From positions 61,994 to 125,993 of the forward strand of contig CALWNU010000042.1 in the NCBI GenBank assembly GCA_944382905.1: a DNA stretch of 64,000 nucleotides. The letters are read 5' to 3'. Below the pieces are notes generated by a model. It worked only from the letters and a program-made list of their open reading frames with translations. It ran no database searches and was not told the origin of the DNA. A program made the position numbers and the translations under genes. This DNA is from an uncultured Clostridia bacterium. Lineage in GTDB: Bacteria > Bacillota > Clostridia > Oscillospirales > Ruminococcaceae. Shown here piece after piece: positions 45,409-54,590 of this stretch. Each line of letters begins with the position of its first letter. Positions within the stretch are counted from its first letter, which is position 1.

Positions 45409-45699
45409 TCAATTTTTGGAACTATCAATATAAACTTTCTCGTCCGGATAGGCATAACCCAATTTTTCTCTCGCAATTCGTTCAATGTAGTCCTTATCTG
45501 TGCTCATGGCCAGCAGACGCTCTATTTCCTGATTGGCTTCTTCCTGTTCTTGGCACTGCAGCTGGATGTCTTCTAGCGCAGACTTCCGCTGCTGAATTTC
45601 CAGTTGCTGCATCACAATGGAATACGCAATATAAATGACAAAGAGGAAAACTGCAATGCGCAGCAACCTGCTTTTAGAACTCTTTTTTTCTTTTTCCAC
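45409..45699 (-). CDS. divIC: Septum formation initiator DivIC/FtsB-like
   Basis: 96 residues. Basic N terminus, one membrane helix (LLRIAVFLFVIYIAYSIVM), a coiled coil (EIQQRKSALEDIQLQCQEQEE) and the conserved DKDYIERIAREKLGYAYPDE. Divisome scaffold. GTG at 45699, preceded by GGGGGAGAC, lies inside yabQ, giving a 26-base overlap in another frame. A longer frame upstream of that would overlap yabQ almost entirely and is not credible. Confidence 0.85.
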   Translation of the reverse strand: MEKEKKSSKSRLLRIAVFLFVIYIAYSIVMQQLEIQQRKSALEDIQLQCQEQEEANQEIERLLAMSTDKDYIERIAREKLGYAYPDEKVYIDSSKN

Positions 45700-46267
45700 G
45701 GCCGCGTCTCCCCCTGCTTGTTCCTTTTTGGCTGGCCCTTTGGTCTTTTCTCTTTTTCTCCCTGCCAGGAAGTTTATTTTTAAAGTAATTATACAATAAT
45801 ATCTGCCGATTTTGCAAGTGCTTTCTGTGCTTTTGCACAGCTTTTTTCGCATTTTTCCCTATTTTCCCCAAAAGTTTTTCGAAAGCACGGCCAATCCACC
45901 GCAAAAAAAGAATCGGGGGCCGAAAGAAGCATTTCCAAAGGAGAAAAAGAATCCATCGGAGGACGGAAATGATTTTTTTGGCGCCCCGCATGACGAGAAT
46001 CCCCAGCGTAAAATAATACACGACAAAACCTAGGACTTCCCCTAAGAGAATAAAAAAACGGACCTGGCCGAAATTGACAGTCATGGCAAAACAGAAAGAC
46101 AAAAATCCCCCAAACACAAAATAGATTACATCTTCCGCTACAATCACGCCTGCCGGGAGGGGGACGGCGATCCGGAAAATGCGAAACAGGTCATAGACGG
46201 CGCCCAATGCCGCGCCCAGCAACAGCGACTGCAAAAAAATCAGCACCTGTGTGTTCACCGCAATCAA
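45674..46267 (-). CDS. yabQ: Spore cortex biosynthesis protein YabQ
   Basis: 197 residues. Four or five membrane helices (TQVLIFLQSLLLGAALGAVYDLFRIFR at the start is the YabQ signature), then a long Lys/Arg-rich tail. Needed for cortex formation in Bacillus. Start TTG at 46267 with GGGGGA close upstream; a GTG three codons later is possible. Its 3' end carries the ribosome binding site for divIC. Confidence 0.88.
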   Translation of the reverse strand: MIAVNTQVLIFLQSLLLGAALGAVYDLFRIFRIAVPLPAGVIVAEDVIYFVFGGFLSFCFAMTVNFGQVRFFILLGEVLGFVVYYFTLGILVMRGAKKIISVLRWILFLLWKCFFRPPILFLRWIGRAFEKLLGKIGKNAKKAVQKHRKHLQNRQILLYNYFKNKLPGREKKRKDQRASQKGTSRGRRGRGKRKKEF

Positions 46268-46297
46268 GCCATTCCCCCGCTTTCTTTTGTCGTTTGT

Positions 46298-46573
46298 TTA
46301 TTGGAATAAACGCGCAAATAGTTTTTTGGGCCGGTCGTCGGTATAAACAAGCGTATGGATCTCCCCTTCAATGCTGACCTCCCCGGTATCCACATTCAGT
46401 TTGTTCATGTGCAGGTCGCTTCCCCGAACCGTCAGCTCTCCCAGCTCGGTAAATAGGACTGCGGTTTCTTCATTGAAGCTGTCAATATCCGACACGCCGG
46501 ATACGGTCAAAAAATTCCGATCCTCCAAAATCACATGGTGTGGCGTCTTGGGACGATTTTTTTCTTCTGCCAT
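46298..46573 (-). CDS. yabP: Sporulation protein YabP
   Basis: 91 residues. Core of HHVILEDRNFLTVSGVSDID and TELGELTVRGSDLHMNKLNV, typical of YabP/YqfC spore-coat-associated proteins. ATG at 46573 follows AGGAGG. First gene of yabP-yabQ-divIC-S1, with a candidate sigma-E promoter directly upstream. Confidence 0.9.
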   Translation of the reverse strand: MAEEKNRPKTPHHVILEDRNFLTVSGVSDIDSFNEETAVLFTELGELTVRGSDLHMNKLNVDTGEVSIEGEIHTLVYTDDRPKKLFARLFQ

Positions 46574-46605
46574 CGTAAATTCCTCCTGTTTTTTTAGGTT
46601 ATTCC

Positions 46606-46634
46606 ATTTTATGTTTTGGGCAGACAGGATATGT
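46606..46634 (-). promoter_or_regulatory. Candidate sigma-E promoter of yabPQ
   Basis: Minus strand ACATATC (46628-46634), 14-base spacer, CATAAAAT (46606-46613), against sigma-E consensus KMATATT-N14-CATACAHT (-10 matches 7 of 8). Confidence 0.5.
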
Positions 46635-46654
46635 CCGATTTTTGGGAAGAAATC

Positions 46655-46688
46655 AAAAGGCAGCCGTTTTTGACGGCTGCCTTTTTTC
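46655..46688 (-). terminator. leuA terminator
   Basis: Minus strand hairpin GGCAGCCGT / ACGGCTGCC with flanking A and T runs. Confidence 0.9.
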
Positions 46689-46709
46689 TTATGCTGTTTT
46701 TTCTGCGCA

Positions 46710-48209
46710 TTACAGAATCGCTTTATTGATCGCATTCAGGTACGCTTTAATACTCGCCTCAATAATATCGGTGGATAGGCCGCGCCCCACGATGGTTTCC
46801 TCTTCCCGCAGGATTTTGACCACTACTTCTCCCAAGGCATCCTCGCCTTCTGTGACGGATTGAATGGAATAATTCTTCAACGGGAAATTCTGTTTGACAA
46901 TCCGGTCAATGGCCTTAAACGCGGCGTCAATGGGGCCTTCTCCCCTGGCGACATGCTCCTTGCTCTCCCCATCTTTCACCAGCTTCACCACCGCCGTGGC
47001 GGAAATGACGGTTCCGCTGTTGACCACAAAGCTTTCCAGCTTGTAAGTCTCCGGGATTTGATAGTGGTTAGAACTGACCAGCGCTTCGATGTCCCGGTCG
47101 GTGACCACCTTTTTGTGATCCGCCAACACCTTGAATTTTTCAAAGCTTTGTTCCAGTACGCTGTCCGGGATCCGATAGCCCAGCTGTTCCAACCGTTCCT
47201 CAAACGCATGGCGACCGGAGTGTTTGCCCAGCACAATCCGGCTTTGATAGATGCCAACGGATTCCGGCGACATAATTTCATAGGTCAAACGGTTGTTGAT
47301 AATCCCGTGCTGATGAATTCCGGATTCATGGGCAAAGGCGTTTGCCCCGACGATCGCCTTATTCGGCGGGACCGGTACGCCGGTCACCGTCGATAACAGC
47401 TTGCTGGTCCGGTAAATCTGTCGGGTGTCGATGCCGGTTTGCACCTGATATGCGCTGGCGCGCGTTTTGATTGCCATGACAATCTCTTCCAGCGCCGCGT
47501 TGCCGGCCCGTTCCCCGATTCCGTTTACCGTACATTCAATCTGCCCGGCGCCGCCCAGCATTCCCGCCAGGCTGTTGGCAACACCCATGCCCAAATCGTT
47601 ATGGCAATGGACCGACAGGATGACCTGGTCCGGGTGCTTCAAATGCGTTTTGACGTAGCGGACCAATTCTTCCATTTCCCCAGGCGTGGCGTACCCCACC
47701 GTATCCGGGATATTTAATACCGACGCGCCTGCTTCCTGTGCAGCGTCAAACACCTGCACCAGATAATCCCGGTCGCTGCGGGAGGCATCTTCCGCGGAAA
47801 ATTCCACGTCCGCGCACATGCTCTTCGCATACGCCACCATTTCCCGCACCTTTTCCAGCGCTTCTTCCCGCGTCAGATGCAGTTTGGATTCCAGATGGAT
47901 ATCGCTGGTCGCCAAAAAAATATGCAGCACCGGATTTGGATGATCCTTTAATGCCTGCCAGGCGCAGTCGACATCTCCTTTCACCGCGCGGCATAATCCG
48001 GCAACCCGGCACCCAGTAATTTCCCGGGCAATGGTTTGCACCGACTCAAAATCTTCCGGCGAAGCGATGGGAAACCCCGCCTCAATGACATCTACCCCCA
48101 GCCGCTCTAGCTGCCGGGCCATTTCCAGCTTTTCGTGGATGTTCATGCTGCACCCCGGCGACTGCTCCCCGTCCCGCAGCGTGGTATCAAAAATCTGGAT
48201 TCTCCGCAT
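46710..48209 (-). CDS. leuA: 2-isopropylmalate synthase
   Basis: 499 residues. First step of leucine synthesis: acetyl-CoA + 2-oxoisovalerate to 2-isopropylmalate. [17 protein letters not shown] and [17 protein letters not shown] (HxH metal site) are the signatures, and a C-terminal LeuA allosteric domain (from about residue 390) would bind leucine. Stand-alone: leuB/C/D are not adjacent. A consensus promoter precedes it and no T-box or leader peptide was seen. Confidence 0.95.
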   Translation of the reverse strand: MRRIQIFDTTLRDGEQSPGCSMNIHEKLEMARQLERLGVDVIEAGFPIASPEDFESVQTIAREITGCRVAGLCRAVKGDVDCAWQALKDHPNPVLHIFLATSDIHLESKLHLTREEALEKVREMVAYAKSMCADVEFSAEDASRSDRDYLVQVFDAAQEAGASVLNIPDTVGYATPGEMEELVRYVKTHLKHPDQVILSVHCHNDLGMGVANSLAGMLGGAGQIECTVNGIGERAGNAALEEIVMAIKTRASAYQVQTGIDTRQIYRTSKLLSTVTGVPVPPNKAIVGANAFAHESGIHQHGIINNRLTYEIMSPESVGIYQSRIVLGKHSGRHAFEERLEQLGYRIPDSVLEQSFEKFKVLADHKKVVTDRDIEALVSSNHYQIPETYKLESFVVNSGTVISATAVVKLVKDGESKEHVARGEGPIDAAFKAIDRIVKQNFPLKNYSIQSVTEGEDALGEVVVKILREEETIVGRGLSTDIIEASIKAYLNAINKAIL

Positions 48210-48272
48210 GTCTGATCTCCTTCCGGCAAAACGATCTTATCCAGCAATGGCTATACTTTCTATCTATGTTAA

Positions 48273-48301
48273 GATATACCTTGTTTCTTTTTTTCTGTCA
48301 A
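48273..48301 (-). promoter_or_regulatory. leuA promoter
   Basis: Minus strand TTGACA (48296-48301), 17-base spacer, TATATC (48273-48278). Confidence 0.65.
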
Positions 48302-48314
48302 GATCTCTCTTCTC

Positions 48315-48343
48315 TTGACGGGCGCTTTTCCCCTGTCTAAGAT
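48315..48343 (+). promoter_or_regulatory. Promoter of the chromate transporter genes
   Basis: TTGACG (48315-48320), 17-base spacer, TAAGAT (48338-48343), divergent from the leuA promoter. Confidence 0.65.
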
Positions 48344-48376
48344 AGAATATGGAACACAATGGAAGGAGTTTTTGCC

Positions 48377-48946
48377 ATGATGAACAAAGAACGGCTGGCC
48401 CGTTGCCGAACTCTCTTCGGTACTTTTTTCAAAATAGGCGCTTTTACTTTTGGCGGCGGCTATGCCATGATCCCGCTGATCCAGAAAGAAACGGTAGAAA
48501 CCCATGGCTGGATTACCGATGAAGACATTTTGGATATCATTGCCGTGGCGGAATCAACTCCAGGCCCGATTGCAATCAACAGCGCCACCTTTGTGGGGTA
48601 CAAAGTTGCCGGAAGTCTGGGCAGTTTTTTCGCAACGCTTGGCGTTGTGCTGCCTTCTTTTATCGTCATCAGCATCCTGGCTTTCTTTTTAGAACCCTTT
48701 AAGGCATTAAAGGTAGTATCCTACGCCTTTGTGGGCATTCGTGCCGGCGTGATGGTGCTGATCGTGCAGGCCATTTTTAAAATGTACCGGGCCTGTGAAA
48801 AAAACTGGATCAATTATCTAATCCTGCTGGCTTCTTTCCTTGGCGTGGCGCTATTGGATCTGCCGGTTATTCCGATTCTGCTGGTTGCGGCCGGATGCGG
48901 GATGCTTTATCGAAATGTACTACTGTGCCGGAAGGGGGAAAAATGA
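48377..48946 (+). CDS. Chromate transporter half-protein, first subunit
   Basis: 189 residues, six or so hydrophobic segments. FKIGAFTFGGGYAMIPLIQK and VAESTPGPIAINSATFVGYK are the CHR-domain motifs. Short CHR proteins come as pairs that form a heteromeric transporter of chromate or another oxyanion. ATG at 48377 follows AAGGAG by eight bases. Overlaps the second subunit by four bases. Confidence 0.88.
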   Translation: MMNKERLARCRTLFGTFFKIGAFTFGGGYAMIPLIQKETVETHGWITDEDILDIIAVAESTPGPIAINSATFVGYKVAGSLGSFFATLGVVLPSFIVISILAFFLEPFKALKVVSYAFVGIRAGVMVLIVQAIFKMYRACEKNWINYLILLASFLGVALLDLPVIPILLVAAGCGMLYRNVLLCRKGEK

Positions 48947-49560
48947 TGATTTTCTGGCAGTTGTTTTTTACTTTTTTCCAAATCGGTCTGTTTACCATCG
49001 GCGGCGGCTACGCTATGATCCCCATGATTGAATCCGAGGTGGTCCGCCAGGGATGGATGACCCACACGCAACTGGTGGATTTCATCGCGGTGGCGGAATC
49101 CACCCCTGGCCCGTTTGCGGTTAACACGGCTACCTATGTGGGTATGACTACCGGTGCCCAGGCGGGAGGGAACGTCGCTTTCGGGCTGCTGGGAGCGTTT
49201 CTTGCCACATTGGGAGTTGTTCTTCCTTCTTTTTTGATTATTCTGCTCATCGCCAAATGCTTTACTTCTTTTCAGGATAACCGGCTGGTCAAAGGTGCAT
49301 TATATGGGATGCATCCGGCAGTGGTGGGGCTGATTTTGGCCGCGGCGTTTTCTCTGGCCCAGGGCAACCTGTATACCAGTTTTTCTCTGGAATCCCTGTC
49401 CGCTTTTCTCAACGGATTTCAGTGGATCCCGATTCTGATTTTTGTCGCTGTTTTCGCCGTCAGCCTGTGGAAAAAGAAAGCCCATCCGGTCAAGCTGATC
49501 CTTTTGTCCGCGGTTTTGGGCATCTTTTGCTGCGGCGCGCAGGATTTGCTTTTTTCTTAG
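48943..49560 (+). CDS. Chromate transporter half-protein, second subunit
   Basis: 205 residues with the same CHR motifs (FQIGLFTIGGGYAMIPMIES, VAESTPGPFAVNTATYVGM). Paired with the previous gene in an ATGA overlap. The two proteins are about a third alike by eye, consistent with ancient duplication. Natural substrate may be sulfate-like rather than chromate. Confidence 0.88.
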   Translation: MMIFWQLFFTFFQIGLFTIGGGYAMIPMIESEVVRQGWMTHTQLVDFIAVAESTPGPFAVNTATYVGMTTGAQAGGNVAFGLLGAFLATLGVVLPSFLIILLIAKCFTSFQDNRLVKGALYGMHPAVVGLILAAAFSLAQGNLYTSFSLESLSAFLNGFQWIPILIFVAVFAVSLWKKKAHPVKLILLSAVLGIFCCGAQDLLFS

Positions 49561-49575
49561 GCGATCTGGTATAAT
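49546..49575 (+). promoter_or_regulatory. nth promoter
   Basis: TTGCTT (49546-49551), 18-base spacer, TATAAT (49570-49575), lying in the end of the upstream gene. Confidence 0.6.
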
Positions 49576-49603
49576 GTTGCCAGAACAAAGGATGTGATGT
49601 TTC

Positions 49604-50251
49604 ATGACAAAAAAACAAAAAGCCCAGGAAGCGGTGCAGCGGCTCAAAGAAGCGTATCCCGACGCCATCTGTTCGCTGGAATCTACCCAACCCCATGAGC
49701 TTTTAATCGCGACCCGCCTGTCTGCCCAATGTACCGATGCGCGGGTTAATCTGGTAACAAAGGTTTTGTTCGACCGGTACCGTACCATCCACGATTTTGC
49801 CACGGCCAACCTGTCCGACGTGGAAGAAATCGTCCATCCCTGCGGACTTTATAAAACCAAAGCCCGGGACATTATTGCCATGTGCCAGATGCTGGAACAA
49901 CAGTTTCACTCCACCGTTCCGGATGAAATGGAGCAGCTGCTTCAATTACCCGGCGTAGGGCGGAAAACGGCAAATCTGGTTTTAGGAGATGTTTATGGAA
50001 AACCGGCCATTGTCTGCGATACCCACTGTATCCGCATCACCAACCACCTTGGGCTGACGGATACCAAAGACCCATTCAAATGCGAAATGCAGCTACAAAA
50101 GGTGCTTCCCCCGCAGGAATCCAACGATTTTTGCCACCGGTTGGTGCTGCACGGACGCGCCGTTTGCAAGGCGCGCAGCCCACAGTGCGCGCAATGCTGC
50201 CTGAAAGATCTTTGCAAAACCGGAAAGGATGCGGTATCAAAAAAATGCTGA
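49604..50251 (+). CDS. nth: Endonuclease III
   Basis: 215 residues. DNA glycosylase/AP-lyase for oxidised pyrimidines. Helix-hairpin-helix LPGVGRKTANLVLGDVYG carries the catalytic Lys, IVCDTHCIRITNHLG the catalytic Asp, and the C terminus has the C-x6-C-x2-C-x5-C Fe-S loop (CKARSPQCAQCCLKDLC). All present. Confidence 0.95.
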   Translation: MTKKQKAQEAVQRLKEAYPDAICSLESTQPHELLIATRLSAQCTDARVNLVTKVLFDRYRTIHDFATANLSDVEEIVHPCGLYKTKARDIIAMCQMLEQQFHSTVPDEMEQLLQLPGVGRKTANLVLGDVYGKPAIVCDTHCIRITNHLGLTDTKDPFKCEMQLQKVLPPQESNDFCHRLVLHGRAVCKARSPQCAQCCLKDLCKTGKDAVSKKC

Positions 50252-50682
50252 AAGAATATCTGCATCCCCAACGGATTTTGTTTGACTTTGCAGCCGCCAC
50301 CATGGAAGAAGCGGTTCGGCGCTGCGGCCAGCTGTTGGTTGCAGGAGGCTGCGCCGGCCCGGGATATCCGGACGCCATGGTTCAAACAGTCCGGAAATGG
50401 GGCGACAGCGTTGTAATGGTCCCGCGGATTGCATTTCCGCATGCTGCTTTCACCGCTGGGGGATTGCGTCCTGGAATCGCGGTCATCCATCTTTCTACGC
50501 CGCTGGATTTTGGCGGAGAAAACGGACCGGTGCAGTACCTGTTCGGGTTTTGCGGCAAGAATGCGGAAAGCCATATGCAGGTGCTTTCCGCCTTGGCCGA
50601 ATTTTTCTCCTCCCCGGAAAACGGCACGCGTTTGGCGCAGGCCAAAGATGCCAGCGCGCTGTACCAACTGCTTGGTCAATAA
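50245..50682 (+). CDS. PTS EIIA domain protein (mannitol/fructose type), orphan
   Basis: 145 residues, PTS_EIIA_2 fold. RIAFPHAAF places the phospho-accepting His at 66. No EIIB or EIIC gene is nearby, so it may be regulatory (as PtsN is) rather than part of a transporter. The ATG at 50245 overlaps the nth stop by seven bases; no good ribosome binding site, so translation probably depends on coupling with nth. Confidence 0.82.
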   Translation: MLKEYLHPQRILFDFAAATMEEAVRRCGQLLVAGGCAGPGYPDAMVQTVRKWGDSVVMVPRIAFPHAAFTAGGLRPGIAVIHLSTPLDFGGENGPVQYLFGFCGKNAESHMQVLSALAEFFSSPENGTRLAQAKDASALYQLLGQ

Positions 50683-50683
50683 T

Positions 50684-50722
50684 AATCCCGTCGGCGCGAC
50701 ATGCGAACCGGCGGGATTTTTT
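50684..50722. terminator. Terminator after the EIIA gene
   Basis: AATCCCGTCGG / CCGGCGGGATT hairpin with T-run. Confidence 0.8.
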
Positions 50723-50735
50723 GCAACGCCTTCCT

Positions 50736-51212
50736 TTACAGATGCAAGCCAAACGCCCAGCTTTTTAGCTCTTCCTCGTTCAGCCGGCCGTTGAGCATGC
50801 GTCCATCCACAATCTTGGCGCCGGGTGCGCTGGCGCGCAGGCCCTGGGCGGATTTGCCCAATCCGCTGCCGCCGGAGGTAGCAAACAGAACGATGGTTTT
50901 CCCGGTGAAATCATAGGCCTCCAGAAAAGTGTTGAGGATGGTGGGAGCTACATACCACCACACGGGAAAACCCAGAAAGATCACATCATAACCGGCTACC
51001 GGTGCGTCCGTATCCTGGAGGGCGGGACGGGAATGCTTGTCGTTCATCTCCACGCTGCTGCGGGAATGTTTGTTTTTCCAATCCAAATCCTCGCTGGTAT
51101 ACGGGACGGCGGGTTTGATTTCATACAGATCCGCGCCCACGGCCTTCGCCAGGGCCTTGGCCGCCTTAGCGGTAGCGCCGGTGGCGGAAAAGTAAGCTAC
51201 CAATGCCTTCAT
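50736..51212 (-). CDS. Flavodoxin
   Basis: 158 residues. FMN phosphate loop YFSATGATAK near the N terminus, then IFLGFPVWWYVAPTILNTFL and FATSGGSGLG, the aromatic and 90s-loop regions of long-chain flavodoxin-like proteins. ATG at 51212 with AAGGAGG. Divergent from the LysR gene, which likely controls it. It shares the YTSEDLD segment with the second flavodoxin at 52704. Confidence 0.9.
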   Translation of the reverse strand: MKALVAYFSATGATAKAAKALAKAVGADLYEIKPAVPYTSEDLDWKNKHSRSSVEMNDKHSRPALQDTDAPVAGYDVIFLGFPVWWYVAPTILNTFLEAYDFTGKTIVLFATSGGSGLGKSAQGLRASAPGAKIVDGRMLNGRLNEEELKSWAFGLHL

Positions 51213-51364
51213 AAAAAAACCTCCTTGCATCCTTTGCCTTTATTGTAATCCTCCGGTTTAAAAATGTAAAATACTTCTTTCCTATCTGCATATATTCTTT
51301 TAAAGCATTTTTACATTGCGTTGCCTCGGAAGTTATGTTAGGATGAAAGCAAGGAGGCAATGGA

Positions 51365-52252
51365 ATGGAACTTCGGGTATTACGATATTTTCTTGCAGTG
51401 GCCCGGGAAGAGAATATCACTAAGGCTGCTGCTTTGCTCCATCTGACCCAACCCACCCTGTCCCGGCAGTTGATGCAACTGGAGGAAGAACTGGGGGTGC
51501 AGCTTTTTTACCGCAGCCGTTACCATATCATCCTCACCGATGAAGGGATGCTGCTGCGCCGCCGGGCACAGGAACTGGTAGATCTGGCCAATAAAACCAT
51601 GCAGGAATTTCAAAAGGACCCGGAACTACGGGGAGAAATTTCCATTGGCAGCGGGGATCTGGAGGCGATGAGTACCCTGGCGCAGCTGTTGGCGGATTTC
51701 CAGAAACTGCATCCGCAAGTGACCTATCAAATTTACAGCGGCAATGCCGACTCTACCAAAGAGCGGCTGGAGGGTGGGACTCTAGATCTGGGGCTTTTGC
51801 TGGAACCGGTGGACATTAGTAAGTACGATTTTCTCCGTCTGCCTGGAACGGAACAATGGGGCGTCCATGTCCGGGAAGATTCTCCGCTGGCCGCTAAAGA
51901 ATCTGTAACGGCCAAAGACTTGCTCCAAACGCCGCTGATCATCACCCAAAGAGCGCTTGTCCAGCAGCAGTTGAAACGGTGGTTTGGCCCCGACGGGGAA
52001 CACATCCAAATTTCCGCCAGCGGGAACCTTCCTTACAACATGGCTCAAATGGCGCGGGCGGGAATGGGAGCTTTCCTCACTGTAAAGTTGCGCTGCAGCT
52101 ACGAAGGGCTGCGTTTTCTTCCCCTGTCGCCTCCTTTGGAAGCGGGCACCGTTTTGGCCTGGAAAAAAACGGAGACGTTTCCGCCCGCTCTGTCATCCTT
52201 CTTGGCATATGTGGGAAAATGCTTATCCCCTATTTCTGATCATCCAAAATAA
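51365..52252 (+). CDS. LysR-family transcriptional regulator
   Basis: 295 residues. N-terminal HTH (LRVLRYFLAVAREENITKAA, HLTQPTLSRQLMQLEEELG) and a periplasmic-binding-like effector domain. Divergent from the flavodoxin gene with 152 bases between them, the classic LysR control layout. Inducer unknown. Strong AGGAGG upstream. Regulators of this form next to flavodoxin genes often respond to redox or electrophile stress. Confidence 0.92.
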   Translation: MELRVLRYFLAVAREENITKAAALLHLTQPTLSRQLMQLEEELGVQLFYRSRYHIILTDEGMLLRRRAQELVDLANKTMQEFQKDPELRGEISIGSGDLEAMSTLAQLLADFQKLHPQVTYQIYSGNADSTKERLEGGTLDLGLLLEPVDISKYDFLRLPGTEQWGVHVREDSPLAAKESVTAKDLLQTPLIITQRALVQQQLKRWFGPDGEHIQISASGNLPYNMAQMARAGMGAFLTVKLRCSYEGLRFLPLSPPLEAGTVLAWKKTETFPPALSSFLAYVGKCLSPISDHPK

Positions 52253-52335
52253 GTATTAGACATAAATTCATTTCTGCCGTACAATGCAGGTGTCCGAAGA
52301 AGGGCGCCTGCATTTTTCCTTTGGGAGGGTTTGGG

Positions 52336-52707
52336 ATGACGAAACAAGAGGCAAGTGAACGATATCAAATCCCCATGCACATTTTAAGCGAATATGAAAG
52401 CTGGGGGTTGTGCGGGGTGGTAAAAGAGGTGATGGGGGTTTGGCAATACGACGACACGGATCTGGATCGGCTGTGCACCATCATGACCCTCCACGACTTG
52501 GGATTTTCCATCGCGGAGACCCAACGGTATATGCGCCTTCTGCTGGAGCAGCCCCATACAGAGCAGCAGCGACTTCAGATGCTGGAGGAAAAACGAGCCG
52601 CCGCCCTGGATGAAATCCATTTCAAAGAACGCCAGCTCCAGCGGCTGGATTATTTGCGCCATGAAATCCGAAAAAAACAAAACAAAACAGGAGGTACCCA
52701 AAAATGA
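52336..52707 (+). CDS. MerR-like small regulator
   Basis: 123 residues. Reduced MerR HTH (SERYQIPMHILSEYESWGLC, YDDTDLDRLCTIMTLHDLGF) and a coiled coil. No Cys-rich or ligand domain. ATG at 52336 with GGGAGG seven bases upstream. Overlaps the lipoprotein flavodoxin start by four bases. Confidence 0.85.
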   Translation: MTKQEASERYQIPMHILSEYESWGLCGVVKEVMGVWQYDDTDLDRLCTIMTLHDLGFSIAETQRYMRLLLEQPHTEQQRLQMLEEKRAAALDEIHFKERQLQRLDYLRHEIRKKQNKTGGTQK

Positions 52708-53774
52708 GACGATTGTTTGCCATACTGGCCACCATTTCCCTGCTGTTTGGCCTGTCGGCCTGCAGCGGAACAGCGACTCCAAACAGTTTAGACCTCTCCC
52801 AGGCAAGCCAACAAGATTCCTCTTCGGTTTTGGAATCATCCGCTACCGAACCGTCCGCCCCGCCTATCTCTTCCACAGTGCAGGAGCGCGTACCTGACGA
52901 AGAATCTGCGGGAAGCGGCGTGCTGGTGGCATACTTTTCCGCCACCGGCAACACGGAGAAGATCGCCCTGCATCTTCAGGACATCCTGGACGCCGACCTT
53001 TGCGAGATTGTTCCGGAAGACCCCTACACCAGCGAAGACTTAGACTACAGCCAGGACGGGTGCCGGGCCAATCAGGAACAAAACGACCCTGCCGCCCGGC
53101 CTGCCATCGCCGGCAGCGTGGAAAAGATGGAGGACTACTCCGTGGTATTCCTGGGCTATCCCATCTGGTGGGGCCAGGCGCCTAAGATCCTATGCACCTT
53201 CCTGGAAAACTACGATTTTGACGGCGTGACCATCGTGCCCTTCTGTACCTCCGGCTCCAGCGACATCGGTTCCAGCGCTGCCACTCTCCAGGACTTGGCT
53301 CCCAACGCCAACTGGCTGTCCGGACAGCGTTTCAGCGGCAGCGCGTCCCGAGAAACCGTTGCCGCCTGGGTGGAGGGATTGAACCTTCCCGAATCCCCTA
53401 CTGGAGCCGAGGATTCCCAAACCCAGCTGCAGCTGCACTTTGCCGGCGGCGAGGCAATCATCGCTTTGGAGGACAACGCCACCACCCGGGATTTTCTTGC
53501 CATGCTGCCCGCTACCCTCACCTTTGAAGACTATGCGGGTTCGGAAAAAATCAGCTTTCTGGATCAGGGTCTGTCCACGGAAAATGCCCCCGAAAGCTAC
53601 GACCCTCAGGCAGGCGACGTGGCTTTGTATACGCCCTGGGGCAACCTGGCGATCTTCTATGGCGATGCCGGCAGTTCTTCCGATCTGGTTTTCATGGGAC
53701 GGGTGGTCTCCGGCCTGGAGCTCCTCGCCGGGATGGACGGTACCTTTGAGGGAACGGTTACGGTCCTGGCGTAA
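52704..53774 (+). CDS. Lipoprotein with flavodoxin and cyclophilin-like domains
   Basis: 356 residues. Signal peptide with lipobox LSAC (Cys20), Ser/Pro-rich spacer to residue 70, flavodoxin domain (VAYFSATGNTEKIALHLQD, VFLGYPIWWGQAPKILCTF, PFCTSGSSDIG), then a cyclophilin-like beta domain (about 245-356, LQLHFAGGEAIIALEDNATT, GDVALYTPWGNLAIFYGD). Thus an FMN protein placed outside the membrane. Such fusions occur in gut Clostridia near aldo/keto reductases and carboxymuconolactone decarboxylase-like genes, as here. Confidence 0.87.
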   Translation: MRRLFAILATISLLFGLSACSGTATPNSLDLSQASQQDSSSVLESSATEPSAPPISSTVQERVPDEESAGSGVLVAYFSATGNTEKIALHLQDILDADLCEIVPEDPYTSEDLDYSQDGCRANQEQNDPAARPAIAGSVEKMEDYSVVFLGYPIWWGQAPKILCTFLENYDFDGVTIVPFCTSGSSDIGSSAATLQDLAPNANWLSGQRFSGSASRETVAAWVEGLNLPESPTGAEDSQTQLQLHFAGGEAIIALEDNATTRDFLAMLPATLTFEDYAGSEKISFLDQGLSTENAPESYDPQAGDVALYTPWGNLAIFYGDAGSSSDLVFMGRVVSGLELLAGMDGTFEGTVTVLA

Positions 53775-53825
53775 TGGGGGTAAAACACCGCGACTTTCCA
53801 ATCAATTTTTCAAGAGGAAAAGAAT

Positions 53826-54590
53826 ATGAATTTATCTTCTGCTGCAAAAGATTATTGTGAAACCCGATGGGGAAAGGTTCCCTTTGATCTGTCCCAAAGC
53901 GACCCGGAATTTTCCGTTTTGTTCGCCAACTTTGCTTTTGACGAAGTAATACAGGAGACTCGCTTGGATGAAAAAACGCGTTTTCTGGCCATTTTGGCCA
54001 CGCTGATGGGTTGCCAGGGGACGGAAGCCTTTTGTGATCTGGTACCGGCTGCTCTGAAAAGCGGAATGTCTCCTGTGGAACTGAAAGAGCTTATCTATCA
54101 AGGCGCCGCTTATCTGGGCTTGGGCCGGATGCTTCCGCTCCTGCGCGCGGTAAACCGCACGTTGGAACAGCAGGGCGTGTCCCTTCCCCTTCCGCCTCAA
54201 GCCACCACCGCGCCAGAGGCCCGGATCGAGGCGGGAAATCAAGTGCAGGTGGACATCTTTGGCGAGCAGATGCGCGGCTACCAGAACAGCGGCCCGGAGG
54301 AAACTCGGCATATCAACCGTTGGCTGGCGGGCAACTGTTTCGGCGATTATTACACCCGTGATGGCCTGGATAACCGTCAGCGGGAGCTGGTCACCTTTTG
54401 CATCCTCGCCGCACAGGGCGGATGCGAGCCTCAGCTGGTCAGTCATGCCGTCGGGAATCTGAACGTCGGCAACGATAAGGCGCTGCTTATCGATGCGGTA
54501 TCCCAGTGTTTGCCTTACATGGGCTACCCGCGCAGCCTCAATGCTCTGCGCTGCATCCATGAAGCTGCAAAAAGTCAAGAGAGGAACTGA
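53826..54590 (+). CDS. Carboxymuconolactone decarboxylase-family protein (double domain)
   Basis: 254 residues in two alpha-helical CMD (AhpD-like) domains (first around residues 35-110, second about 150-245). The AhpD CxxC pair is not seen; Cys positions are single (LATLMGCQG, ILAAQGGCEPQ). Possibly a peroxidase-like or decarboxylase activity; not defined. Follows the flavodoxin lipoprotein by 51 bases and is adjacent to a broken aldo/keto reductase. Confidence 0.83.
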   Translation: MNLSSAAKDYCETRWGKVPFDLSQSDPEFSVLFANFAFDEVIQETRLDEKTRFLAILATLMGCQGTEAFCDLVPAALKSGMSPVELKELIYQGAAYLGLGRMLPLLRAVNRTLEQQGVSLPLPPQATTAPEARIEAGNQVQVDIFGEQMRGYQNSGPEETRHINRWLAGNCFGDYYTRDGLDNRQRELVTFCILAAQGGCEPQLVSHAVGNLNVGNDKALLIDAVSQCLPYMGYPRSLNALRCIHEAAKSQERN

